Positions 53,900 through 62,514 of a DNA stretch of 64,000 bases are shown one piece after another. Source of the stretch: Pseudooceanicola sediminis (GTDB lineage: Bacteria; Pseudomonadota; Alphaproteobacteria; Rhodobacterales; Rhodobacteraceae); the NCBI RefSeq assembly GCF_003575965.1, contig NZ_QWJJ01000013.1, positions 1 through 64,000 on the forward strand, read 5' to 3'. How positions within the stretch are numbered: the stretch's first letter is position 1; each line of letters starts with the position of its first letter. Below the pieces are notes generated by a model. That model was not told where the DNA came from, ran no database searches, and saw only the letters and a program-made list of their open reading frames with translations. The translations under genes and the position numbers were made by a program.

Positions 53900-54993
53900 G
53901 TCCTGCCCCCCGTGATATCGCCCAGGGTCTGCTTTAGCGCAGCCGCGGCAACCTGCAATGTATGGTGCTGCGCAACCCTGGCCCGCGCGCCTTGCGCCAG
54001 TGCCGCGCGGCGCGGTGCATCCTGCAACAGTGACGCCAGCGCATCGGCATAGGCACCGTCGTCGCCTTCGGGTGTCAGCACACCGCTGACCCCGTCCGCG
54101 ACTACCTCCGGCACACCAGCCGTCCGCCAGGCCAGCACCGGCACCCCCGCAGCCTGCGCCTCGAGGTAGGCCAGGCCAAAGGCTTCGCCACACCCGGGCC
54201 AGACATAGATCGCGGACTGCGCCAGCAACCCGGCAATCGTCGCTTCGTCCTGCTGGCCCACCCAGCTCAGGCGCTCCGGTGCGAACGCCGCAAAGCGTGC
54301 CTCGATCTGTGCCCTGGCCGGGCCGTCGCCCACGATGGTCAGATGCCACGGCAGGTCCTGCAACCGGTCCAGTGCGGCGGCCAGATGCGCATAGCTGTCG
54401 GCCTTGTCCCCCGCCCGCATCATCGCCACGCAGATCAGGCGCGTCGGCTGCGGCTCAGGGGCGCGCTTTAAAAGCGCCGTCGCGTCGATAAAGGGCGCCA
54501 ACCGGGCAAGCCGCGCCCGCGGCACGCCCTCTTTCAACCCGTCATGATCGCGCGCCGTCAGGCAGATGTTCACCGACGCCGCACTGACAGCCGCGTGAAC
54601 CTGTGCCTGCATCCCCGCCCAGATCCCATGATTGCGCCGCGCCGAATACGATGCCTCGACCGTCACATAGGGCCGCGAAAATTCCTTGCACAGCGCCGGC
54701 CCGATCAGATCGGGCGCCTTGTAGTAGGGGTGATAACACAGCCAAAGGTCCGGGGGCCCGTCCCGCTGCCACAGCGCGCGCAGGCGGTCACGTTCGACGT
54801 CTGCCGCAGCCTGCAACTTGGCCAGCCCCTGCCAATCCTGCGCATCTCCAAGATAACTGCGCAGCTGTGACGCCAGTTCGACCCTATCCTCGCCCTGGCG
54901 CAACGCCGCCATGAGCAGCCTCGCCATAAGCCGATCCCCCGAGGGCACCGGGTGGTCCGGCGATTTCAACGGGGCGTAGAACGCGATCCTCAT
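53896..54993 (-). CDS. Family 4 glycosyltransferase
   Basis: This 365-residue GT-B protein begins with MRIAFYAPLKSPDHPVPSGD, where the acceptor loop lies, and has the donor-site stretch WPGCGEAFGLAYLEAQAAGV near residue 270, the GT4 E-X7-E motif. Upstream, ICVAMMRAGDKADSYAHL is the usual linker before the C-terminal domain. It forms a two-gene operon with the deacetylase-fold gene and likely builds a surface glycan. Confidence 0.9.
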   Translation of the reverse strand: MRIAFYAPLKSPDHPVPSGDRLMARLLMAALRQGEDRVELASQLRSYLGDAQDWQGLAKLQAAADVERDRLRALWQRDGPPDLWLCYHPYYKAPDLIGPALCKEFSRPYVTVEASYSARRNHGIWAGMQAQVHAAVSAASVNICLTARDHDGLKEGVPRARLARLAPFIDATALLKRAPEPQPTRLICVAMMRAGDKADSYAHLAAALDRLQDLPWHLTIVGDGPARAQIEARFAAFAPERLSWVGQQDEATIAGLLAQSAIYVWPGCGEAFGLAYLEAQAAGVPVLAWRTAGVPEVVADGVSGVLTPEGDDGAYADALASLLQDAPRRAALAQGARARVAQHHTLQVAAAALKQTLGDITGGRT

Positions 54994-55425
54994 TGTCGCA
55001 CGTCCTGCTGGGCGGCCAAGGGCCTGCCAACGGCGCCTCTCGGCCTCATAGATCCGCGCCTGCCTGGCATCCCGTCCTGTCCAATTCCCATCCCGTCCGT
55101 CTCATCGCGGGGTGATCTGCCGGGCCACGTCGGCGGCACCTGCTATCGGGGCCGAAAAGGCCACCCACTGCCCGCTCGCGCCGTGCATAGCATCCCGCCC
55201 GCGCGGGCAAAAGCACCGCCATTCCCCGGCGCGACGGAAAGACCGCAGAAATGAAAACGGCGCGCGCCCCGCTGCGCCTGCCGAAATGTGCGGGGGATGG
55301 CGACCGGCATGTCGACGTGCCACGCACCACCAGCACGGCGGCAACGCTGGCGGGGTCCCGGCCTTGACACACCCCCTGAATCCACGCATCTGGACCAGGC
55401 TACCAGCCCTGACCGCGGAGCATAA
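54994..55425. other. Gene-free stretch between divergent surface-glycan genes
   Basis: This 432-base stretch separates a minus-strand glycosyltransferase from the plus-strand nucleotide-sugar dehydrogenase. Reading frames in it do not resemble any protein family I know and have no clear start signals. It presumably contains the two divergent promoters. No repeat or hairpin of note was found. Confidence 0.4.
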
Positions 55426-56775
55426 ATGCAACCGAGCATCACCAATCCCGCCGCCGACGGCCTTCTCGAACTGATCCGGTCTCGCAGCGCCCGGGTGGGG
55501 GTGATCGGCCTCGGCTATGTCGGCCTGCCGCTGGCGATGACCATCGCGCGTGCCGGTTTTACCGTTGCGGGCTTTGACACCGATCCGGGCAAGATCGTCG
55601 CGATCGACGCCCGCCAAAGCTATATCGAGGCCGTCTCGGACGAAGAGCTGGCGACCGAGGCGAACGCCGGGCGCTTCAGCGCGGGTTGCGACTTTTCCGG
55701 CCTCGGGCGCTGCGATGTCATCGTCATCTGCGTGCCGACCCCCCTGACGCGGCATCGCGAACCCGACCTGTCCTTCGTGTCGCGCACCTGTGCCCATATC
55801 GCCGCCACCCTGCGGCCGGGGCAACTGATCGTACTGGAATCCACCACCTATCCCGGCACCACCGACGGCCCGGTCAAGACCATCCTCGAAGAAACCGGCC
55901 TGCGCTCGGCCGAGGATTTTTTCCTCGGCTTTTCCCCCGAACGCGAAGACCCAGGCAATCGTGCCTTCGACACCTCGACCATCCCCAAGGTCGTGGCCGG
56001 TGATGGCGATGCCGCCGGCGCCCTGATGCAGGCCTTTTACGGCGCGGTGGTCAAGACGGTCGTGCCCGTTTCCTCCACCGCGACGGCCGAGGCGGTCAAG
56101 CTGACCGAAAACGTCTTTCGCGCCGTCAACATCGCCTTGGTGAACGAACTCAAGGTCATCTACGAAGCCATGGGCGTCGACGTGTGGGAGGTGATTCAGG
56201 CCGCCAGCACCAAACCATTCGGCTACATGCCCTTTTATCCTGGCCCCGGCCTTGGCGGTCACTGCATCCCGATCGACCCGTTCTATCTGACCTGGAAATC
56301 CCGCGAATACGACCTGACCACCCGTTTCATCGAACTCGCGGGCGAGATCAATTCCGCCATGCCGCGCCATGTCGTCGAACGGCTGGCGCTGGCCCTCGAC
56401 CAGAAACGCGGTCGCGCGCTCAGCCGGTCGCGGATCCTGGTGATTGGTCTGGCCTACAAGAAGAACGTCCCCGACATCCGCGAAAGCCCCTCCCTCAAGC
56501 TGATCGAGCTGATCGAGGAACGCGGCGGCACGGCCAGCTATCACGACCCCTACGTCAGCGAGATCCCCCAGACCCGTGCCTATGGCGCGCTCAAGGGGCG
56601 CAGGTCGCAACCCTGGGACAAGGACGCGATATCGGGCTACGACGCGGTGCTGATCGCCACCGATCACGATGGCCTGGACTATGCCGCGCTGGCAGATTGG
56701 GCCCCTCTGGTCATCGACACCCGCAACGTCTTTGCCCGCCTCGGGATCAGCGGCGACCACATCGTCAAGGCGTGA
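55426..56775 (+). CDS. Nucleotide-sugar 6-dehydrogenase (WbpA/TviB-like)
   Basis: This 449-residue enzyme oxidises a UDP-sugar, probably UDP-N-acetylglucosamine or a close relative, to the uronic acid. It has the NAD motif GLGYVGLPLAMTIA near residue 27, the central-domain segment KLTENVFRAVNIALVNEL, and the catalytic-Cys stretch GPGLGGHCIPIDPFYLTW near residue 280, which matches WbpA-type enzymes better than UDP-glucose dehydrogenase. The C-terminal NAD-type domain contains GLAYKKNVPDIRESPS. Its product would feed the surrounding glycosyltransferases. Confidence 0.92.
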   Translation: MQPSITNPAADGLLELIRSRSARVGVIGLGYVGLPLAMTIARAGFTVAGFDTDPGKIVAIDARQSYIEAVSDEELATEANAGRFSAGCDFSGLGRCDVIVICVPTPLTRHREPDLSFVSRTCAHIAATLRPGQLIVLESTTYPGTTDGPVKTILEETGLRSAEDFFLGFSPEREDPGNRAFDTSTIPKVVAGDGDAAGALMQAFYGAVVKTVVPVSSTATAEAVKLTENVFRAVNIALVNELKVIYEAMGVDVWEVIQAASTKPFGYMPFYPGPGLGGHCIPIDPFYLTWKSREYDLTTRFIELAGEINSAMPRHVVERLALALDQKRGRALSRSRILVIGLAYKKNVPDIRESPSLKLIELIEERGGTASYHDPYVSEIPQTRAYGALKGRRSQPWDKDAISGYDAVLIATDHDGLDYAALADWAPLVIDTRNVFARLGISGDHIVKA

Positions 56776-58571
56776 TGACCCGTGGCACGCCCCCGCTGAC
56801 CGGAGCAGCCGCCGTCGCGGTCATTGCCGATGCCCATCTCCACGACATCCACGGCGATTACGGTGGGCCGCCCTTCCTGATGGACGGTGCCCCGCTGACC
56901 CTGCGCAGCTGGGCCGATACCCGCACCGGCGCGCGGGCCTTCAACGAAAGCGTTGCCGCCCTGAACGCCGCCCTGACCGAAATCAGCGCCCGCGGCATTC
57001 GTCATGTCGTCCTGCTGGGCGATTACACCGACGACGGCCAGATCCTGGCCACCCGCCGCCTTGCCGCACGCCTGCGCACATGGCGCGACCGGGCGGGGCT
57101 GAACTTCTACGCCCTGCCCGGCAACCACGATGTGTTTGGCCCGCATGGCAAGCATAACGCGACCCGCTTTGTCACCGCGCCAGGCCGCACCCGGCTGGTA
57201 ACCAGCGATCCCGACCTGGCCGCAACCGAACCCGATACCGCTTGCCTCAGCCCCGGCATGTTCTGCGCCGGCCAGCCTGCGGGCTTGACACCGATGGCCG
57301 AATTCGGGCTGTTTCGAAACCCGCGCTACCTGCATTGGGAAACCCCCTTCGGCCTCGATGACAGCCCCGCCGCGCGCCAGTACACGGCACGGTCCCCCGA
57401 TGGGCAGATCAGCCACCGCCTGATGGATGCCTCCTATCTGGTCGAACCGGCGCCCGGATTGTGGCTGCTGATGATCGACGCCAATGTGTTCGAACCGCGC
57501 AACAACCGGCACGACCCGACCCGCAAAAAGGCGTTTGCCGACCCCGGTACGGCGGGTTGGAACGCGCTGTTGCGGGTGAAACCCTTTCTGATCGACTGGA
57601 TCGGTGATGTCGTCGGCCGCGCAAGGGCAGCCGGAAAATCGCTGATGGCGTTTTCCCATTATCCCGTCCTGGATCCGTTTCGCGATCCTGCCGGCGCCGA
57701 AACCGCCATGTTCGGACAGACCACGATTGCGCGGCGCACCCCCGGGCCAGCTGTTGCACAGACCCTGTCCGAGGTCGGCCTGCGTCAGCATTTCAGTGGC
57801 CACATGCACGTGCACGGCGGCGGACCGCCCCATGGCCTGCAAGCGGTCCCATCCACCGCTGCCCGCGCCGAACGGCCCGGCGCATCGGCGCCCGCGCTTG
57901 CCGCCGGGGCCGCCCCTGCCGTCGATACAGACCTGACGGATATCTGCGTACCCTCGCTTGTGTCCTTCCCCCCCGCCTTCGTGGTGGCCACGCCCGGGGC
58001 CGACCGGGCGACGGTGGAAACCGTCAGCCTTTCGGCCCAGCCGCTGGCCCCCGACCTCATGCTCTTCTACGCCTCCGAGGCGGCGCTGCATCCTCACCCA
58101 GGGCTTGACGACCAAGGGCTGAATGCGCACGGCTACGGCGATCTGCTCCTTGCGCAACTGCGCGCACGCGCGATGCAGCGCCTGCCGCGCCACTGGCCCG
58201 CGGATATCCTGCGTGATCTTCCCGATGCCACGGCGGCAACAGTGCTCGCCCTGATGCTCAGCCCGGCACGCACCACCGTGACCCTGCGCACCTGCATCGA
58301 CCGCTCCGTTCCCGTCCAGATACCGACGTCTGCCACCGCCGATCTTGCGGACGTGCCACTCGGGATTCTGGTTGCCGATTGGTATGCACTGCGCCAGGCG
58401 GGGGCTCTGCTTCTGCCCCACCTCAGCCCGCAAAGACTGCATGTCCTGCAAACCCTCGCAGCCCTCGCCCCGACGGCCCCGGCCGCAGATGACTCGGCGC
58501 AACGCCAGTTTTTCTGCTGGTTCCTGCTGCGACTGACCGGATACCTGTCACGCCTCCACCCCCGGCCATGA
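56775..58571 (+). CDS. Large calcineurin-like metallophosphoesterase
   Basis: This 598-residue protein carries all calcineurin-type metal motifs: DAHLHDIHGD, LLGDYTDDG, LPGNHDVFG, FSHYP and FSGHMHVHGG. The N-terminal 350 residues hold the phosphoesterase domain and the remaining 250 residues show no family I recognise. The ATG at 56775 overlaps the dehydrogenase stop by one base, so expression is coupled. There is no clear signal peptide. A role in turning over a glycan-lipid or nucleotide phosphate is possible. Confidence 0.87.
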   Translation: MTRGTPPLTGAAAVAVIADAHLHDIHGDYGGPPFLMDGAPLTLRSWADTRTGARAFNESVAALNAALTEISARGIRHVVLLGDYTDDGQILATRRLAARLRTWRDRAGLNFYALPGNHDVFGPHGKHNATRFVTAPGRTRLVTSDPDLAATEPDTACLSPGMFCAGQPAGLTPMAEFGLFRNPRYLHWETPFGLDDSPAARQYTARSPDGQISHRLMDASYLVEPAPGLWLLMIDANVFEPRNNRHDPTRKKAFADPGTAGWNALLRVKPFLIDWIGDVVGRARAAGKSLMAFSHYPVLDPFRDPAGAETAMFGQTTIARRTPGPAVAQTLSEVGLRQHFSGHMHVHGGGPPHGLQAVPSTAARAERPGASAPALAAGAAPAVDTDLTDICVPSLVSFPPAFVVATPGADRATVETVSLSAQPLAPDLMLFYASEAALHPHPGLDDQGLNAHGYGDLLLAQLRARAMQRLPRHWPADILRDLPDATAATVLALMLSPARTTVTLRTCIDRSVPVQIPTSATADLADVPLGILVADWYALRQAGALLLPHLSPQRLHVLQTLAALAPTAPAADDSAQRQFFCWFLLRLTGYLSRLHPRP

Positions 58572-58655
58572 TCCCCACGCGCACAGCGGCACCGGGACGG
58601 CCCGGTCAAAAACCGGAACCGGCAAGCATCTGAAGTATCAACATAAAAGGTAAGG

Positions 58656-58745
58656 TGGCGGAGACGATGGGATTCGAACCCACGAGACCCTTCCGGGCCT
58701 ACTCCCTTAGCAGGGGAGCGCCTTCGACCACTCGGCCACATCTCC
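58656..58745 (-). tRNA. tRNA-Ser (anticodon GCU)
   Basis: Read on the minus strand, the gene starts GGAGATGTGGCCGAGTGG and ends with CGTCTCC, discriminator G and an encoded CCA. The acceptor stem GGAGATG pairs with CGTCTCC (one G-U pair), the anticodon loop has CTGCTAA (anticodon GCU), a long variable arm follows, and the T-loop reads GTTCGAATC. These match a class II tRNA-Ser reading AGC/AGU. Confidence 0.97.
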
Positions 58746-59285
58746 GTTGGCGTGTCTATGCGGCGACAGACCGAGAAACAAGTGAAAAATGCCCAGATTT
58801 TGCCAAAAGGAATTCCGCGCCCCGCGGCCTCTCCCGCATCGCGCTCCAACACGCCATGACCGCCGTTTCACAGTGATATTTTACAGGATTCCAAAGGCGC
58901 GCGCTGAATTGCGATGGGCCGGACAGGCCCGCGACCTCCTCCAAAAGGGCCAGACTTTCCGAAAACAAGTCTCCCCGACAGGCCATCGGTCGGACCGGGC
59001 AGACCGCGTCACACAGAGAATTCCCCGTTTCCTGAAACATCTTGCAGCACGGCGTGATCGCAGCCAACACCTATGATTTCCTGCATTTGAAGGCCGGTTC
59101 CGCGCCCTGTCCCGGCAAGGTCCCGCTGACCCCAAGTCAGCCAGAGGAACGTTTCAACCCCGCCTTCCGTTGTCCCTTCATAGCGAGGACAGGCCATGCC
59201 GGCCGCCCCTCGGAAACTCCGGTTCGACCCCGGGGCGGCAGCCGCCAGCCCTGGCAAGATCCAAAAAAGACCAGGAGATACAAAG
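58746..59285. other. Gene-free stretch between tRNA-Ser and the SH3-type gene
   Basis: About 540 bases contain no frame with a recognisable product. The left end should hold the minus-strand tRNA promoter. The right end carries AGGAGA at about 59274-59279, the ribosome-binding site of the next gene, preceded by a purine-rich AAAAAAGACC stretch. I see no repeat or RNA structure that I can name. Confidence 0.45.
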
Positions 59286-59936
59286 ATGTATGCCAAGATC
59301 GTAGGCCTCAGCGCCGCCGCCGTCCTGACTGCAACCAGCGCGATGGCCGCAACCAACGCCACCGCCACGACGGACCTCAACCTTCGCGCCGGCCCCGGCC
59401 CGATGGCCGAGATCCTCGACGTTATCCCGGGGGACGAAACGGTCGAAATCGAACAATGCGCAACCGGCCTGGAATGGTGCAAGGTCACCTACGACGGCAC
59501 CGAAGGCTGGGCCTACAGCCCCTACCTGACCGCCACGATCGATAGCGAACCGGTCGTCGTCTATGACAACGTCAAGCGCCTCGATGTTGAATCGGTCGAC
59601 GTGAACGAAGACGACCGCGCCGCATCGGCAACCGCCGGTGGCCTGACGGCAGGCGCGCTGGCAATGTCGCTGGTCGGTGGACCCGCCGCTGTTGCAGCTG
59701 GCGTCCTGGCCGGGACCGCCCTGGGTGCCGCAGCCGTGCCTGAGAAAACCGTGACCTACGTGACCGAGCACCCTGTCGAGCCGGTGTACCTGAACGGTGA
59801 AGTCGTCGTCGGCGCGGGCATTCCGCAAGAGGTTACCCTTGCCGATATTCCCGACACCCCCGAAAGCTATGCCTACGTCAACGGCCAGCCTGTCATCGTC
59901 GACCAGGACCGCACCATCATCCACGTCGTGCGCTGA
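59286..59936 (+). CDS. Secreted SH3-domain and DUF1236-type protein
   Basis: This 216-residue protein has a signal peptide (MYAKIVGLSAAAVLTATSAM, then AATNATA). Residues about 28-82 are a bacterial SH3 domain (DLNLRAGPGPMAEILDVIP to GWAYSPYL). A hydrophobic Gly/Ala-rich segment follows (GLTAGALAMSLVGG), and the C-terminal part (PVEPVYLNGEVVVGAGIPQ through VIVDQDRTIIHVVR) resembles the alphaproteobacterial DUF1236 repeat. It likely acts in the periplasm. The ATG is preceded by AGGAGA. Confidence 0.85.
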   Translation: MYAKIVGLSAAAVLTATSAMAATNATATTDLNLRAGPGPMAEILDVIPGDETVEIEQCATGLEWCKVTYDGTEGWAYSPYLTATIDSEPVVVYDNVKRLDVESVDVNEDDRAASATAGGLTAGALAMSLVGGPAAVAAGVLAGTALGAAAVPEKTVTYVTEHPVEPVYLNGEVVVGAGIPQEVTLADIPDTPESYAYVNGQPVIVDQDRTIIHVVR

Positions 59937-59959
59937 ACCGATACGGTTTGAAAAAGCTC

Positions 59960-59990
59960 GGCCCGCCTCCTCATCGGGGGCGGGCCTTTG
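59960..59990 (+). terminator. Rho-independent terminator of the SH3-type gene
   Basis: An 8-bp perfect stem GGCCCGCC...GGCGGGCC (59960-59967 and 59979-59986), extended by CC/GG within the loop, is followed by TTTG. It lies 24 bases after the stop codon and matches a simple intrinsic terminator. Confidence 0.85.
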
Positions 59991-60148
59991 CATTGCCAGT
60001 GGTCTGGCATCGCCTGTGCTTTACCGGTCGTATGCGGGGCGGCCAGGGCCGGCGCGCCCTACCGCCAGATGACGGTGCCCCCCCCACGAACGAGGGTCTC
60101 ACCCAACTGTCCGGTCAGGCCCGGCACCAAGCCCGTTCGATCCCGCGA

Positions 60149-61246
60149 TCAGGTGTTGAACAGGAAATGCAGCACATCGCCGTCCTTGACGGTATAGGCC
60201 TTGCCCTCGGCGCGCATCTTGCCTGCTTCCTTGGCTCCGCTCTCTCCCTTGCAGGCCACGAAATCGTCATAGGCAATCGTCTCGGCGCGAATGAACCCCT
60301 TTTCGAAATCGCCATGGATCACGCCTGCGGCCTGCGGCGCGCTCGTGCCCTGACGAATCGTCCAGGCCCGCGCTTCCTTCGGGCCGACAGTGAAATAGGT
60401 CTCGAGGTGCAGCAGGTCATAGCCCGCGCGGATCAGCCGATCCAGCCCGGGCTCCTCCAACCCCATCTCGCTCAGGAACATCTCGGCCTCGTCATCCTCA
60501 AGCTGGCTGATCTCTTCCTCGATCTGCGCCGAGATGATGACATGCGAATTGCCCTGCGCCGCCGCCATTTCCGCCACGGCAGCGGAATGCGCATTCCCCG
60601 TCGCCGCATCCGCCTCGGACACGTTGCAGACATACAGAACCGGCTTGCCCGTCAGCAATTGCAACAGCTTCCATGCCCGCAGATCCTCGGCATCGACCTG
60701 GACGGTGCGCGCCGGCTTGCCCTCTTCCAGTGCAGCCTGCGCAGCGGCCAGAAGGCGATCCTGTTGGGCTGCATCCTTGTCATTGCCCTTCAGCTTGCGC
60801 ACGAGCCCCGCGCGTCGCTTCTCGACACTCTCGAGGTCAGCCAGCATCAATTCGGTCTCGATGGTCTCGGCATCCGCAACCGGGGACACCCGCCCCTCGA
60901 CGTGCGTGACGTCATCATCCTCGAAACACCGCAGCACATGCGCAATGGCATCCGTTTCACGGATGTTGGCCAGAAACTGGTTGCCCAGCCCTTCGCCCTT
61001 GCTTGCGCCTTTCACCAGGCCCGCAATATCGACAAAGGTCATCCGCGTCGGAATGATCTGCCTGGACCCTGCGATTGCGGCCAGGGTGTCAAGCCGCGCA
61101 TCCGGCACGTTCACTTCGCCGACGTTGGGCTCGATGGTGCAGAAGGGAAAGTTTGCCGCCTGCGCGGCGGCCGTCCTGGTCAGCGCATTGAACAGTGTCG
61201 ACTTGCCGACGTTCGGCAGCCCCACGATGCCCATCTTGAATCCCAT
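60149..61246 (-). CDS. ychF: Redox-regulated ATPase/GTPase YchF
   Basis: This 365-residue protein is an Obg-family P-loop ATPase. It has MGFKMGIVGLPNVGKSTLFN at the start, G3-type DIAGLVKGASKGEGLGNQFL, the altered G4 motif NVSE that gives ATP preference, a coiled-coil insertion around residues 130-200 and a C-terminal TGS domain ending KDGDVLHFLFNT. Length is normal. A longer frame upstream lacks support. Housekeeping function. Confidence 0.96.
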   Translation of the reverse strand: MGFKMGIVGLPNVGKSTLFNALTRTAAAQAANFPFCTIEPNVGEVNVPDARLDTLAAIAGSRQIIPTRMTFVDIAGLVKGASKGEGLGNQFLANIRETDAIAHVLRCFEDDDVTHVEGRVSPVADAETIETELMLADLESVEKRRAGLVRKLKGNDKDAAQQDRLLAAAQAALEEGKPARTVQVDAEDLRAWKLLQLLTGKPVLYVCNVSEADAATGNAHSAAVAEMAAAQGNSHVIISAQIEEEISQLEDDEAEMFLSEMGLEEPGLDRLIRAGYDLLHLETYFTVGPKEARAWTIRQGTSAPQAAGVIHGDFEKGFIRAETIAYDDFVACKGESGAKEAGKMRAEGKAYTVKDGDVLHFLFNT

Positions 61247-61408
61247 GACGACGCTCCTTTGAATGATCCCGCGCGTCATAGTTTGCTGCGGGCCACACCG
61301 CAAGCCGAACCATGCGCGGCACCCATATCTCCATGGTAAATCCGCGCCTCTGCCCACTGGGCTGCCCTGTCCACCGATGTCGGGGGCCTCCGGCGGGGGT
61401 ATTTTCAG

Positions 61409-61446
61409 CCAGATGACAGGGGGAGCCATGTCTCCCTGTCATCTGG
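61409..61446. repeat. 13-bp perfect inverted repeat
   Basis: CCAGATGACAGGG (61409-61421) and CCCTGTCATCTGG (61434-61446) form a perfect inverted repeat with a 12-base spacer. Two further pairs inside the spacer (61423-61424 with 61431-61432) lengthen the stem after one mismatch. Confidence 0.85.
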
Positions 61447-61479
61447 CGTCAAGTACCCTGGGGGAGCGCCGCAAGGCGC

Positions 61480-61498
61480 GGGGGCAAAGCCCCCCTTT
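61480..61498 (+). terminator. Terminator-like hairpin upstream of trpA
   Basis: GGGGGC (61480-61485), AAA, GCCCCC (61489-61494), then CTTT form a compact hairpin with a short T-run on the plus strand. Its position, about 80 bases upstream of the trpA start, suggests it ends a transcript from the left or belongs to the dispersed intergenic repeat. No tryptophan-rich leader peptide is seen. Confidence 0.45.
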
Positions 61499-61576
61499 GG
61501 TGACCCCGCCTACTCCACCATTGCCATCGCAGCCCTTTTCCGCCAAACCCTGAGGAAAATATCATGGGGACAGGAC

Positions 61577-62368
61577 ATGAGCCGTATCGACGCCACTTTC
61601 GCCGCGCTGAAGCAAAGTAACCGCAAGGGATTTGTCGCCTATATCATGGCCGGCGACCCGGACGAGGCGCGGTCGCTTGCCGTGATGAAGGGCCTTCCTG
61701 CCGCGGGTGTCGACGTGATCGAACTGGGTGTGCCCTTCACCGATCCGATGGCCGATGGCCCGACCATCCAGCTGGCCGGGCAACGCGCCCTGGAAGCGGG
61801 CATGACATTGGACAAGACCCTGGCGATGGCGCGCGTCTTTCGCGCCGACGACGACACCACTCCGATCGTTCTGATGGGATATTACAACCCGATCTATTCC
61901 CGTGGCGTCGAGACCTTCCTGGCCGAGGCGCAGGAGGCCGGGATCGACGGGCTGATCGTCGTCGACCTGCCCCCCGAAGAGGACGACGAGCTGTGCCTGC
62001 CGGCCCAGGCAGCCGGGCTGAACTTCATCCGCCTTGCCACGCCGACCACGGATGCCCGGCGCCTGCCCAAGGTGCTGACCAATACCTCCGGCTTTGTCTA
62101 TTATGTCTCGATCACCGGCATCACCGGCGCGGCCGAGGCGAATGCCGCCGCCGTTGCGCCCGAAGTCAGCCGCATCAAGGCGTCGACCGATCTGCCGATC
62201 ATCGTCGGTTTCGGCGTCAAGACGCCCGAAACCGCCCGCGCCATCGCCGGCATCGCCGATGGCTGTGTCGTCGGATCGGCCATTGTCGAACAGATCGCCT
62301 CCGGCAAGCCGGTGGACGAGATCCTGGGGTTCGTCAAAAGCCTTTCCGACGGCGCGCATTCCGCCTGA
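61577..62368 (+). CDS. trpA: Tryptophan synthase alpha subunit
   Basis: This 263-residue TIM-barrel enzyme releases indole from indole-3-glycerol phosphate. The catalytic Glu and Asp lie in [16 protein letters not shown]. Further family motifs are [18 protein letters not shown] and [16 protein letters not shown] with the phosphate-binding [11 protein letters not shown]. Length and motif order are normal. It stands alone here, separated from other trp genes, as is common in alphaproteobacteria with trpFB elsewhere. Confidence 0.96.
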   Translation: MSRIDATFAALKQSNRKGFVAYIMAGDPDEARSLAVMKGLPAAGVDVIELGVPFTDPMADGPTIQLAGQRALEAGMTLDKTLAMARVFRADDDTTPIVLMGYYNPIYSRGVETFLAEAQEAGIDGLIVVDLPPEEDDELCLPAQAAGLNFIRLATPTTDARRLPKVLTNTSGFVYYVSITGITGAAEANAAAVAPEVSRIKASTDLPIIVGFGVKTPETARAIAGIADGCVVGSAIVEQIASGKPVDEILGFVKSLSDGAHSA

Positions 62369-62514
62369 CGGCGGAGCCACGCCGAGCCTTCGCCCTGCCC
62401 CGTGGCGCGCCAACATCCCTTTGGCGCGCCGTCGCTTTTCTGGCACCCTGCTGCAAAATGCGCCGTGGCAGATGCCGCGTGCGGGGTCGACAAGAACCAG
62501 AAAGCAGGCGGCAC

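Larger units (their letters stand above)
61247..61576. other. Divergent ychF-trpA spacer with a Rhodobacterales-type inverted repeat
   Basis: No gene is visible. The region holds CTCCGGCGGGGGTATTTT at about 61388-61405 followed by CCAGATGACAGGG at 61409-61421, which pairs perfectly with CCCTGTCATCTGG at 61434-61446. Further downstream GGGGGC-AAA-GCCCCC at 61480-61494, followed by CCTTT, is a second hairpin. Segments like CTCCGGCGGGGGTATTT are commonly dispersed in Rhodobacteraceae genomes, which is from general knowledge and not checked here. Confidence 0.6.

Noticed and set aside
55046-55372. Minus-strand small gene of 108 codons in the gap at 54994-55425
   Set aside because: No family resemblance and no convincing ribosome-binding site.
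55102-56760. Minus-strand open frame of 552 codons opposite the nucleotide-sugar dehydrogenase
   Set aside because: It shadows a strongly supported gene with intact family motifs.
56679-58502. Minus-strand open frame of 607 codons opposite the metallophosphoesterase
   Set aside because: It shadows a gene that carries all expected metal motifs; the antisense product has no recognisable features.
58756-59070. Minus-strand small gene of 104 codons after tRNA-Ser
   Set aside because: No family resemblance and it covers the probable tRNA promoter.
61480-61576. Tryptophan attenuator before trpA
   Set aside because: A hairpin is present but no leader peptide with tandem Trp codons was found.
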